Below, one piece after another: positions 19,611 through 28,526 of a DNA stretch of 64,000 bases; the stretch's first letter is position 1; the number at the start of each line of letters is the position of its first letter. The stretch is taken from contig NZ_CP118955.1 in the NCBI RefSeq assembly GCF_029023785.1, forward strand, positions 494,501 through 558,500, in the 5' to 3' direction. Below the pieces are notes generated by a model. That model had not been told where the DNA came from. It made no database searches and saw only the letters and a program-made list of their open reading frames with translations. A program made the position numbers and the translations under genes. Source of the DNA: Enterococcus faecium (GTDB lineage Bacteria > Bacillota > Bacilli > Lactobacillales > Enterococcaceae).

Positions 19611-20897
19611 ATGGAAAATGAACAGTCGGTCGTTTTAACGAATTGGAAGAGAAATTATTTGTTCTTTTTATCGGGACAGTTTTTGTCAGGAATCACTAGT
19701 ATGGTCGTCCAATATGCGATCATCTGGTATTTGACAAGAGAAACCGGTTCGGCGACAATTTTGAGTTTTGCTACTTTACTAGGAATGATTCCCATGGTTT
19801 TACTAAGCCCATTTGTAGGACCGCTAGTGGATCGCTGGGATAAAAAAGCTCTTTTGATTGTCACGGATATTATTGTAGCGATTTTCGCGCTTATTTTAGC
19901 AGTAGTCGGAACGATTTCAGAATCCTTCCCGATTTGGCTAGTTTTTGTGTCTTTGTTTATGCGTTCGGTCGCACAAACATTCCAAATGCCAACGATCCAG
20001 TCGATTATGCCGACAATCGTTCCATCTTCTCACATAACAAGGACGAATGGACAGTTAGGAATGGTCCAATCAGCGAATTTCATCATTGCGCCAGCTCTAG
20101 GTGCGGCTTTGTTTTCAGTCGTTCCTGTCAATTACCTTATTTTATTAGATGTATTGGGGGCAGTTTTTGGTGTCGGCTTATTGATTTTTGTGAAGATCCC
20201 AAAAGTTTCTCCTGAAATATTGGAAGTTCCGCTTACTATTTTTAAAGATGCAAAATTTGGGCTGCAGCAATTGATGGATAATAAAGGGTTATGGTACATA
20301 ACGATCAATGGTGCATTTGTGATGCTGTTGTTCATGCCAGCAATCAGTCTGTATCCATTGATGACGCTAGATTACTTTGGTGGTTCCGTTGGACAGGCGG
20401 GAGCAGTGGAAGTAGTCTACGCAGTCGGAATGCTCTTAGGCGGTGCACTGATCAGTTTTATAGGAACATGGAAAGACCGAATGAAACCTATTATTATAGC
20501 CTACATCATTATGGGCCTGACGATCGGTGCAAGCGGATTGGTTCCAAACGATAGTCAAGGGTTCTTGTACTTTCTTATCTTGAATGCAGGAGCAGGTTGT
20601 GCAACGCCATATTTCAATACACTGCTGATGGCAATGATCCAGCAGAGTTATGAATCGAATGTTTTAGGTCGTGTCTTAGGGAACTTCAACTCTTTGATGA
20701 ACCTGGCAGGTCCAATTGGATTATTATTTGCAGGACCATTAGCTGATCGTTTAGGGGTAGAAAAAATGTTCTTGTTTTCCGGAATCGGGATTTTATTATG
20801 CGGAATCGTTTTATTTTTAACGTCAGCTGCCCGAAATTATGATAAAGAATTACAGAAAAAACTGGTAAAAGAACACCATGAGCAAAAAGACGAATAG
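19611..20897 (+). CDS. MFS transporter, macrolide-efflux (MefA)-like group
   Basis: 428 residues with 12 predicted membrane helices. The start of the carrier reads LFFLSGQFLSGITSMVVQYA and loop 2-3 has GPLVDRWDKK, the usual layout of the MefA/drug-exporter branch. ATG 19611 is preferred because AGAGGG lies 7 bases upstream; ORF extension to 19539 has no ribosome site. The C-terminus is charged (KKLVKEHHEQKDE). Substrate is unknown; the family includes macrolide pumps and many uncharacterised exporters. It separates the desulfurase pair from mnmA. Confidence 0.82.
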   Translation: MENEQSVVLTNWKRNYLFFLSGQFLSGITSMVVQYAIIWYLTRETGSATILSFATLLGMIPMVLLSPFVGPLVDRWDKKALLIVTDIIVAIFALILAVVGTISESFPIWLVFVSLFMRSVAQTFQMPTIQSIMPTIVPSSHITRTNGQLGMVQSANFIIAPALGAALFSVVPVNYLILLDVLGAVFGVGLLIFVKIPKVSPEILEVPLTIFKDAKFGLQQLMDNKGLWYITINGAFVMLLFMPAISLYPLMTLDYFGGSVGQAGAVEVVYAVGMLLGGALISFIGTWKDRMKPIIIAYIIMGLTIGASGLVPNDSQGFLYFLILNAGAGCATPYFNTLLMAMIQQSYESNVLGRVLGNFNSLMNLAGPIGLLFAGPLADRLGVEKMFLFSGIGILLCGIVLFLTSAARNYDKELQKKLVKEHHEQKDE

Positions 20898-20903
20898 TAT
20901 GGA

Positions 20904-21042
20904 ATGGAGTTGTGACAGAAGTCTTGTTACAACTCCATTTCTGATCCTAATGTTCCTGTGGCAATAAGCCTACTCAAATGAAAAATATGAGTAATTATCT
21001 TTATTTGTTTAATACTTGATATAGGGCAGTTTTTTCACGACC
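20904..21042. repeat. Terminator plus ~120-bp palindromic repeat unit
   Basis: A terminator-like stem TGGAGTTGTGAC.../GTTACAACTCCA (20904-20942) runs into one unit of the palindromic repeat family: GTTCCTGTGGCAATAAGCC on the left, ATACTTGATATAGGGCAG then TTTCACGACCT on the right. The right end overlaps the last codons of the phosphoesterase gene on the minus strand. Confidence 0.7.
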
Positions 21043-21634
21043 TATCGTACTTCCTCTTTGCTTCATAGATTTCTTTGATTTGTTGCTCAGATAACGGAGT
21101 GCCAAATGGTAGTTTTTCCTTTAAGAGTTCTCTTTCCGGTGCGTCTACGCCTACATTGACATCGTTCTCGATAGGTACGCTGTAATGATGGATATGTCCA
21201 TGAAGATTGCGGATAGTGTCGTTAGGCCCGAGCAACATCGGATAATGAGTCAAGTAATATTGTTGATGGTCGAATTTAACGATGGCACCTACATCATAAA
21301 AATAAAATTTGGGACTTCCGTCAGTAAGCCTAGGATCATTTTTTTCTAAATAACGGAAAAAAGCGCGACTGTCATGGTTCCCTTTGATCAAGTGGATTGT
21401 TCCTTGCAGTTGAGTGACCAGTTCCAAAATTTCTGCATTTGCTTTTTCATATTGCGGATGCATAGCAAGGTCGCCTAGATGATAAACATGGTCGGTTTCT
21501 TTTATTACTGCATTCCAGCTAGTGATCAACTGTTGGTTCATTTCATCCACATTTGCAAAGAGCCGCGGAGCAAAGTCGTTTTTTCCTAATAAGCGTTCAT
21601 GGAAAAAGTGCATATCACTGATAAAGTAATTCAT
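21035..21634 (-). CDS. Calcineurin-like metallophosphoesterase
   Basis: 199 residues. Metal-binding motifs of the family are present: DMHFFH at the N-terminus, HLGDLAMH, KGNHDS and HGHIHHY. This order fits a two-metal phosphoesterase. ATG at 21634 follows GGGAGG at good spacing; a longer frame to 21676 lacks one. The last residues (YDRS) and the TGA stop lie in the end of a palindromic repeat, so the C-terminus may have been altered by its insertion. Physiological substrate is unknown. Confidence 0.85.
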   Translation of the reverse strand: MNYFISDMHFFHERLLGKNDFAPRLFANVDEMNQQLITSWNAVIKETDHVYHLGDLAMHPQYEKANAEILELVTQLQGTIHLIKGNHDSRAFFRYLEKNDPRLTDGSPKFYFYDVGAIVKFDHQQYYLTHYPMLLGPNDTIRNLHGHIHHYSVPIENDVNVGVDAPERELLKEKLPFGTPLSEQQIKEIYEAKRKYDRS

Positions 21635-21706
21635 GTATCTTTTGCCTCCCTTTTTTCTTAGAGTAAACAAAATCACTTATCTGAGCAACTCATAACATCT
21701 AAAAAG

Positions 21707-21832
21707 AAAAGGTTGTAAATGAGACGTGCAGCTTTAAGCGATAAGAAGCAATTTTGAAAAATAGTTTTTCACAATTTATAAAATTATTCCTTATTGCCGA
21801 AAGGCTGGCCCTTTTTATGAGTATGCCAATTT
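21707..21832. repeat. Degenerate ~120-bp palindromic repeat unit
   Basis: Reads AGGTTGTAAATGAGACG on the left and GCCGAAAGGCTGGCCCTTTT on the right, with ATAAGAAGCAATTTT opposing AAAATTATTCCTTAT in between. This lines up with the reverse complement of units at 13.33 and 33.63 kb. The rest of the 21635-22037 gap holds only presumed promoter sequence of the flanking divergent genes. Confidence 0.6.
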
Positions 21833-22022
21833 TTTATATCGAATGCTCAAAAGATGAGTGATTTTTTGGTTGACTATCATGTTTGTGTACTGAATAGGTC
21901 CAGTAGAACAGTATTTTTACGACTTGATAATTAAGGGATGAAATTTTCAGAAATATGACGTATAATGTAAAATACTGAAAAGTTGCGACCTTCAACTCGT
22001 AGATGTTTCAGAATCTAATTGA

Positions 22023-23159
<1,137 letters not shown>

Positions 23160-23176
23160 GCGATATTAAATGAATC

Positions 23177-23237
23177 AAAACAGCTATGGCTAACAAAAGA
23201 AACACCTTTTCTTTTGGATAGCATAGCTGTTTTTTTG
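23177..23237 (+). terminator. Intrinsic terminator after mnmA
   Basis: AAAACAGCTATG / CATAGCTGTTTT outer stem with an inner AAAAGAAA/TTTTCTTT pairing and a run of T. Confidence 0.85.
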
Positions 23238-23404
23238 CAATAAAATTAATTTTTATTCATTTTATACTTGAAATACTTGTGTAAAAAGTTCATAATATCC
23301 AATAATATGAATAAAGTTGCTTTTTGTTAAGCAAGAGCAGTTGCAAAATAGAAGGGAATCTTTTGCAAGTGATTTGTTCAATTTTATAAGTGAGGGTGAT
23401 GGAA

Positions 23405-24826
23405 ATGGAAAAGAAATCGACGGGTATTAGCAAATGGGGACTGGTTGCTCTGGTTGTCAGTTCGTCAATCGGAAGCGGTGTGTTTGGGATCACAAGTGAT
23501 CTGGCTAGTTCTGCAGCTCCAGGGCCAGCGATCCTTTCATGGATAATCGTTGGGATTGGTATTTTAGCTTTGGTATTATCGCTGAATCATTTAGGAGAAA
23601 AACGTCCAGATCTAGATGGTGGTATTTTCGGTTACGCGGAAGCTTCATTTGGTAAATTAGGTGGCTTCATCAGTGGTTGGGGTTACTGGTTGTCTGCGTG
23701 GCTGGGAAATGTTGCTTTTGCAACGATGCTGATGAGCGCCATGGGAGAATTTTTCCCGATATTCAAAGGTGGACAAAATGTTCCTTCTATTTTATTTGCA
23801 AGTATTTTTATTTGGGGTCTGACTTTATTAGTAAACAATGGAGTTGAAGGAGCGAGCGTCATCAATACAATCGTGACGATCTGTAAATTAGTGCCATTAT
23901 TCCTATTTTTAATATTTGTATTTATCGCATTTAAAGTGAATATATTCACTGCTGATTTTTGGGGTAACGTATCTGATAATCTAGTGAATGGAACAGGGCA
24001 GCAAGGAACGATCTGGTTGCAGATTAAAGGTTGTTTGATGGTTATGATGTGGGTCTTTGTAGGGATCGAAGGCGCAAGTGTTTTAGCCAACCGCGCGAAG
24101 AAACGTTCAGAAGCCCAGCAAGCATCGATCATTGGTCTGCTTTGTTTATTGTTTATCTATATCCTTGCTTCGATCTTGCCATACGGCGTCTTATCTCAAG
24201 AAGAGTTAGCAACTATTTCACAACCTGCTATGGCAAATATTTTAAAAGGAATCGTGGGAAATTGGGGAGCAGCGCTGATCAATATCGGCTTGATTATTTC
24301 GATCATTGGTTCTTGGTTGTCTTGGACGATGCTCCCAGCAGAAACAACGATGTTGATGGCTCGAGACGGTCTGTTGCCGAAAGGTTGGGGAAAAACGAAT
24401 AAAAAAAATGCCCCAACTTATTCGTTAGTTGTTACTGCAATCTTGACTAATCTATTCTTATTGACTTTCTTAGTTACTGATTATGCCTATCAATTTGCCT
24501 ATTCTTTATGTACAGCGGCAATTTTGATTTGTTATCTACTTGTCGGGATCTATCAAGTCCAGTTTTCTTTAAAAGAAGGAATCAAAAAACAAGTAGTGAT
24601 CGGTGGGATTGCTGTAGTTTTTGAATTGATGGGCATCATTTTAGCAGGATTTTCTTATGTCCTTTTATGTAGTATTGCCTATCTTCCTGGTTTTTGCTTC
24701 TACTGGATCGCTTGTCGTGAAACCAAACATCAAATTACGGGAAAAGAAAAAGTAATGATTGGGCTGATTTGTGTGGCCGCACTGCTTTCAATCGGGTTGC
24801 TTGCTGTAGGCTGGATCAAGATATAA
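23405..24826 (+). CDS. Basic amino acid/polyamine antiporter (ArcD-like APC)
   Basis: 473 residues, 12-13 predicted membrane helices. The first helix has SSSIGSGVFGI, and later text (GYWLSAWLGNVAFATMLMSA, then WVFVGIEGASVLANRAKKR) is typical of the arginine/ornithine and lysine antiporter group. ATG 23405 is chosen for GAGGGTG six bases upstream. The aminotransferase gene starts 14 bases after its end, so the two form an operon. An ArcD-ArcT pair is known from arginine-deiminase clusters, but arcA, arcB and arcC are absent here. Confidence 0.82.
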   Translation: MEKKSTGISKWGLVALVVSSSIGSGVFGITSDLASSAAPGPAILSWIIVGIGILALVLSLNHLGEKRPDLDGGIFGYAEASFGKLGGFISGWGYWLSAWLGNVAFATMLMSAMGEFFPIFKGGQNVPSILFASIFIWGLTLLVNNGVEGASVINTIVTICKLVPLFLFLIFVFIAFKVNIFTADFWGNVSDNLVNGTGQQGTIWLQIKGCLMVMMWVFVGIEGASVLANRAKKRSEAQQASIIGLLCLLFIYILASILPYGVLSQEELATISQPAMANILKGIVGNWGAALINIGLIISIIGSWLSWTMLPAETTMLMARDGLLPKGWGKTNKKNAPTYSLVVTAILTNLFLLTFLVTDYAYQFAYSLCTAAILICYLLVGIYQVQFSLKEGIKKQVVIGGIAVVFELMGIILAGFSYVLLCSIAYLPGFCFYWIACRETKHQITGKEKVMIGLICVAALLSIGLLAVGWIKI

Positions 24827-24839
24827 GGGGGAAAGAAAC

Positions 24840-25958
24840 ATGAAAATCGCAAATTTCGGTGTAGAAGAATGGCTAAATAAATGGGAAAAGAAAGCGGTAT
24901 ATGATATTGCACAAAGCTCGATCGAAGCATTGACATTAGACGAACTCGTTGGCTTAGATGGGACTAGCGTAAGTGAATTTTTCGAAAAACGCAAAAACGA
25001 ACCATTGGACTATGGCTGGATCGAAGGATCAGATGTTTTCAAACAAGAAGTCGCTTCTCTTTATCAAACCGTCGATCCGGAAAACATCTTACAAACGAAT
25101 GGAGCGACTGGTGCTAATCTTTTAGCTCTATACGCGTTAGTGGAAGCAGGAGACCATGTTGTTTCGATGCTTCCTACTTATCAGCAATTATATGACATCC
25201 CCAAATCTTTAGGTGCCGCTGTTGACTTTGTTCATTTGAAGGAAGAAGAAGATTGGCAGTTTGATTTAGAACAGCTAGAAGCCTTAGTCAAACCTGAAAC
25301 AAAAATCATCTGTTTGAATAGTGCAAACAATCCTACAGGCACATTGCTAGATCGGAAAACTTTAGAAAAAATCGCAGAAATTGCTCGTACAGTAGATGCA
25401 TATGTATTGATAGATGAAGTATATGCGCCTTTAACGGATAAAGGTGAATTCTTGTCGATCGTAGATGTCTATGAAAAAGGTATAGCAACCAATTCCCTAT
25501 CCAAAACCTACTCCATTCCAGGTATTCGTATTGGCTGGACAGCTACTGGACCTGAGTTGGCAGAAGTTTTTCGAAAGTATCGAGACTACACGATGATTTG
25601 CGGCGGAGTCCTGTCAGATGATCTTGCTGTACATGCATTGAAGAATAAAGAAAAAATATTGGCGCGAAACAAAAAGATCATTACAGAGAACCTTGTGATT
25701 TTAAAACAATGGGTAGCCAATGAACCGAAAGTTGAACTTGTCGCTCCCAATTACGTCTCTACTTCTTTCATTAAATTAGCCATCGAAGAAGATGACCAGA
25801 CATTTTGTATCAATTTATTAGAAGAAACAGGAGTACTATTAGTACCAGGAAGTGCCTTTGATTTACCGAAGCATGCCCGACTAGGTTACTGTTGTAAAAA
25901 AGAAACCTTGGAAAAGGGATTATTCCTCTTATCTGAGTTCTTGAAAAAACAGGCCTAA
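24840..25958 (+). CDS. PLP aminotransferase class I/II (ArcT-like)
   Basis: 372 residues, fold type I PLP enzyme. Visible are the NNPTGTLLD motif, IDEVYAPL, the PLP Lys in NSLSKTYSIPGIRIGW, and the Arg of the C-terminal carboxylate site. The composition fits ArcT-like or capreomycidine-synthase-like aminotransferases. GGGGGAAAG precedes the start. Placement directly behind an ArcD-like antiporter suggests action on arginine, ornithine or a related amino acid; this is inference. Confidence 0.82.
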   Translation: MKIANFGVEEWLNKWEKKAVYDIAQSSIEALTLDELVGLDGTSVSEFFEKRKNEPLDYGWIEGSDVFKQEVASLYQTVDPENILQTNGATGANLLALYALVEAGDHVVSMLPTYQQLYDIPKSLGAAVDFVHLKEEEDWQFDLEQLEALVKPETKIICLNSANNPTGTLLDRKTLEKIAEIARTVDAYVLIDEVYAPLTDKGEFLSIVDVYEKGIATNSLSKTYSIPGIRIGWTATGPELAEVFRKYRDYTMICGGVLSDDLAVHALKNKEKILARNKKIITENLVILKQWVANEPKVELVAPNYVSTSFIKLAIEEDDQTFCINLLEETGVLLVPGSAFDLPKHARLGYCCKKETLEKGLFLLSEFLKKQA

Positions 25959-25960
25959 AC

Positions 25961-26010
25961 AAAAACACTGCAAGGACAGTCTGTGACAACTGTTCAAGCA
26001 GTGTTTTTCA
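25961..26010. terminator. Bidirectional terminator between convergent genes
   Basis: AAAAACACTGC / GCAGTGTTTTT outer stem with an inner ACAGT/ACTGT, A-rich on one side and T-rich on the other. Confidence 0.9.
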
Positions 26011-26017
26011 TTTACGC

Positions 26018-27310
26018 TTATTGTCTATGAGAAGGAGAGTACCCTGAAGCTATGGAGACTCCTGAAGCTTTTTCTTCTGCAGTTTCTTGCTGATGGATCT
26101 CTTGTGTATTGTGTCGTACAAGCAAGAAGTTGACCAAAACAAGAAGAGAAGTCGAAAGAAAGACGCCACGATAACCAAATGCACTGGAAACACTGGAGCC
26201 GATCATAGGCCCTACTACGTTACCAGTTGCTTGGAAAGATTGGTTATAACTGAAGATCCGTCCAGCAGCTTGATGAGGCGAATATTTTGTGATCAATGCT
26301 TGGACAGCAGGGAGCAGACAAGCATCAGAGATACCAATCAAAAAACGTAAGGCAGCTAATTGCCAAACATTCGTGACGAATGCCATTGGGATATAAACCA
26401 GAATCGCAAAACCCAAACCAATCGCAAGTATTCTTTCACTCCCAATCTTGTCACCTAAGCGACCAAATCTTGGAGCGGCTATCAAAGTGGCAATCCCAGG
26501 TATCGAAGCAATGATTCCGCTGATCAACGTAACATTCCCATGTCCATGCAGCAATTGGCGAATGTACAGACTGATGATTGGACTAATGGAATTGTTGGAT
26601 GCTTGGATGATCATCGTTGTGACGAACATACCGATGACGACGTGTGGATATTTCAAGTCTTTGAAAATCTGTTTGGCAGAAACCATGTTTTCTTTTTTCA
26701 CTGGGACAAATTTTTCATGGACGAAAAACAGACTCAACAAGAAGACGAAAAATAAGATGATCCCTGTAATGAAAAAGGTAGGGCGATAGCCAAACGCTGA
26801 AGCAGAGATCCCGCCAAGAAGCGGTCCAAGTAATGTTCCTGTAACAGAACCAGTTGCTAAGGTTCCAAGAACTTGACCACTTTTTTCTTTTGGCGTCCCA
26901 GTTGCGACAAGGGCAGTGGCATTACTGATATAACCAGAAAAAATCCCTTGAAGCAGACGCAATGCGACTAATTGATACACACTAGTCACGCAACCCATCA
27001 AAGAAATGACGATTGCCATTCCTAATGAAGCACGCAACAGCATCAATTTTCTTCCTTTTTGGTCGGCTAATTTTCCCCACCAAGGAGAGATAAGCGTAGT
27101 CACCAAGAAAGTAGATGAAAAAGTCAATCCGCTCCAAAAGTTCAATTGTGACGTACTATAATTACCTAACGTATCTATGTAAAGTGACATAAAAGGCATG
27201 ACTAAACTAAATCCGATACCAGCCATAAATGTTCCAAACCATAAGACAAACAAGTTTTGTTCCCAAGTTTCTCTTTTCCTAAATAATTTTTCCTTTATTC
27301 TTGCAGCCAA
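26018..27310 (-). CDS. MFS multidrug efflux pump (PmrA/EfmA-like)
   Basis: 430 residues with 12 predicted helices; loop 2-3 motif GKLADQKGRKLML and helix 5 GPLLGGISAS (antiporter motif C) are clear. The overall text resembles PmrA-type multidrug exporters and EfmA of E. faecium; identity with EfmA is not proven here. The start is TTG 27310 with AAGGAG six bases upstream. Its promoter contains a perfect operator palindrome, and a TetR gene is divergent, so repression by that regulator is very likely. Confidence 0.82.
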   Translation of the reverse strand: MAARIKEKLFRKRETWEQNLFVLWFGTFMAGIGFSLVMPFMSLYIDTLGNYSTSQLNFWSGLTFSSTFLVTTLISPWWGKLADQKGRKLMLLRASLGMAIVISLMGCVTSVYQLVALRLLQGIFSGYISNATALVATGTPKEKSGQVLGTLATGSVTGTLLGPLLGGISASAFGYRPTFFITGIILFFVFLLSLFFVHEKFVPVKKENMVSAKQIFKDLKYPHVVIGMFVTTMIIQASNNSISPIISLYIRQLLHGHGNVTLISGIIASIPGIATLIAAPRFGRLGDKIGSERILAIGLGFAILVYIPMAFVTNVWQLAALRFLIGISDACLLPAVQALITKYSPHQAAGRIFSYNQSFQATGNVVGPMIGSSVSSAFGYRGVFLSTSLLVLVNFLLVRHNTQEIHQQETAEEKASGVSIASGYSPSHRQ

Positions 27311-27351
27311 TTAGACTCCTTCTTTCTGAAAATTTTCATCTACAGCTCTTT

Positions 27352-27380
27352 ATTATAAACTACAATATGTAGTTTATCAA
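27352..27380 (-). promoter_or_regulatory. Pump promoter with TetR-type operator in its spacer
   Basis: On the minus strand TTGATA (27380-27375), 17 bases, then TATAAT (27357-27352). The palindrome AAACTACA-ATA-TGTAGTTT (27357-27375) fills the spacer between the two boxes. A repressor bound here would block RNA polymerase. Divergent TetR gene next door. Confidence 0.8.
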
Positions 27381-27441
27381 TGAAAGTCTCTTTTTTCTCT
27401 TTCTTTTTCGTGGTAAACTGAAAGAGTGAAGGATTTATTTT

Positions 27442-28020
27442 ATGAGAGGAAACATGGAAATGAAAAAAAGAAATCTGTCTCAAGAGAAAATCATCGACTG
27501 CTTTCGAGAACTAGCAGAAGAGATGGATGTTCAGCAAATAACCTTTCAGCATTTAGCCAAACGCTTGGATATCAAGGCTCCCTCGCTGTATAACCATTTC
27601 AAAAATATTCGTGATGTCAAAACAGCGCTAACAGCGAAACTTCTGCAGGAACTTAATGACCAGCTGCGACGGGCTCTTGTGGGAAAAAGTGGTCAGGAAG
27701 CACTGCAGATCTATGCAGAAACTTATCGATCCTTTGCTTTTTCAAATCAAGCAGTGTATGAGTTACTGATCAGTGTACCGCATACCAATGAAGCTGTTTT
27801 ATTAGATGGAATCCATGAAACGAATCAGATCATTTTGCAGATATTTGAGGCTTTTCAATTAACGAAAGAAGAAAAAGTTCATCGAAGCAGGGAACTTCGT
27901 AGTATGATCCACGGTTATCTTTCCTTACGTTTTTTAGGATACTTTACAAAAGAACCAACAATCGATCCAGAAGACAGCTATTTTTGGATGATCAATGACT
28001 TTATCGCTACTTTGCCTTAA
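27442..28020 (+). CDS. TetR/AcrR-family repressor
   Basis: 192 residues. The N-terminal helix-turn-helix reads ITFQHLAKRLDIKAPSLYNHFKN, typical TetR; the C-terminal part is a helical ligand domain resembling the WHG-type group. Starts at ATG 27442 (GAAGGA upstream); ATG 27454 or 27460 are possible alternatives. It is divergent from an MFS pump whose promoter holds an inverted repeat, so it most likely represses the pump until a toxic ligand binds. Confidence 0.88.
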   Translation: MRGNMEMKKRNLSQEKIIDCFRELAEEMDVQQITFQHLAKRLDIKAPSLYNHFKNIRDVKTALTAKLLQELNDQLRRALVGKSGQEALQIYAETYRSFAFSNQAVYELLISVPHTNEAVLLDGIHETNQIILQIFEAFQLTKEEKVHRSRELRSMIHGYLSLRFLGYFTKEPTIDPEDSYFWMINDFIATLP

Positions 28021-28148
28021 ACAATCAGATTCATTTGTAACAATTTTAAGATGTTCATTAAATGACCCTTTTATAAGAGAAAATTCTTGCAACTTTCTTG
28101 AAAAGTGACTAAGATGAGTCTAGAAAAGCTGAAAGAAGGAGCACGAGT

Positions 28149-28526
28149 ATGTATCAAGTAATTACCATGTTCGGGGACAATGAGCCTTGGTGGTTTTTTG
28201 AAGACTGGGAAGAAGATATTGAAGAAGAAGAAACATTCGAGTCTTTCGAAGAAGCACGACAAGCGTACGAAAAACAATGGAACGAAATCCATCAAAATTA
28301 TGAATATATCAATGCAAAAAGTAACTTTCTCAGCGCCTTTTGGAATGACGGAGATGAGCGCTGGTGTGAAGAGTGTGACGATGATTTACAGCAATACAAG
28401 GGACTTGCGTTGTTGAAAAATCATCAGCCCATCACAGTAGAAAGCAGAAAGGAATTTTATGAAACAACTAATTCTAGCGGAAAAACCAAGCGTTGCGAAA
28501 GACCTAAGCAAGGTGCTTGGTGCTAA
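28149..28526 (+). CDS. DUF1033 family protein
   Basis: 125 residues, very acidic and rich in aromatic residues (EPWWFFEDWEEDIEEEE). It matches the DUF1033 family of Lactobacillales and Bacilli; no function is assigned. AAGGAG precedes the start. The 3' end overlaps the topB start by 68 bases in another frame, which implies translational coupling; the last 22 residues come from the overlap and look basic and less conserved. Confidence 0.8.
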   Translation: MYQVITMFGDNEPWWFFEDWEEDIEEEETFESFEEARQAYEKQWNEIHQNYEYINAKSNFLSAFWNDGDERWCEECDDDLQQYKGLALLKNHQPITVESRKEFYETTNSSGKTKRCERPKQGAWC

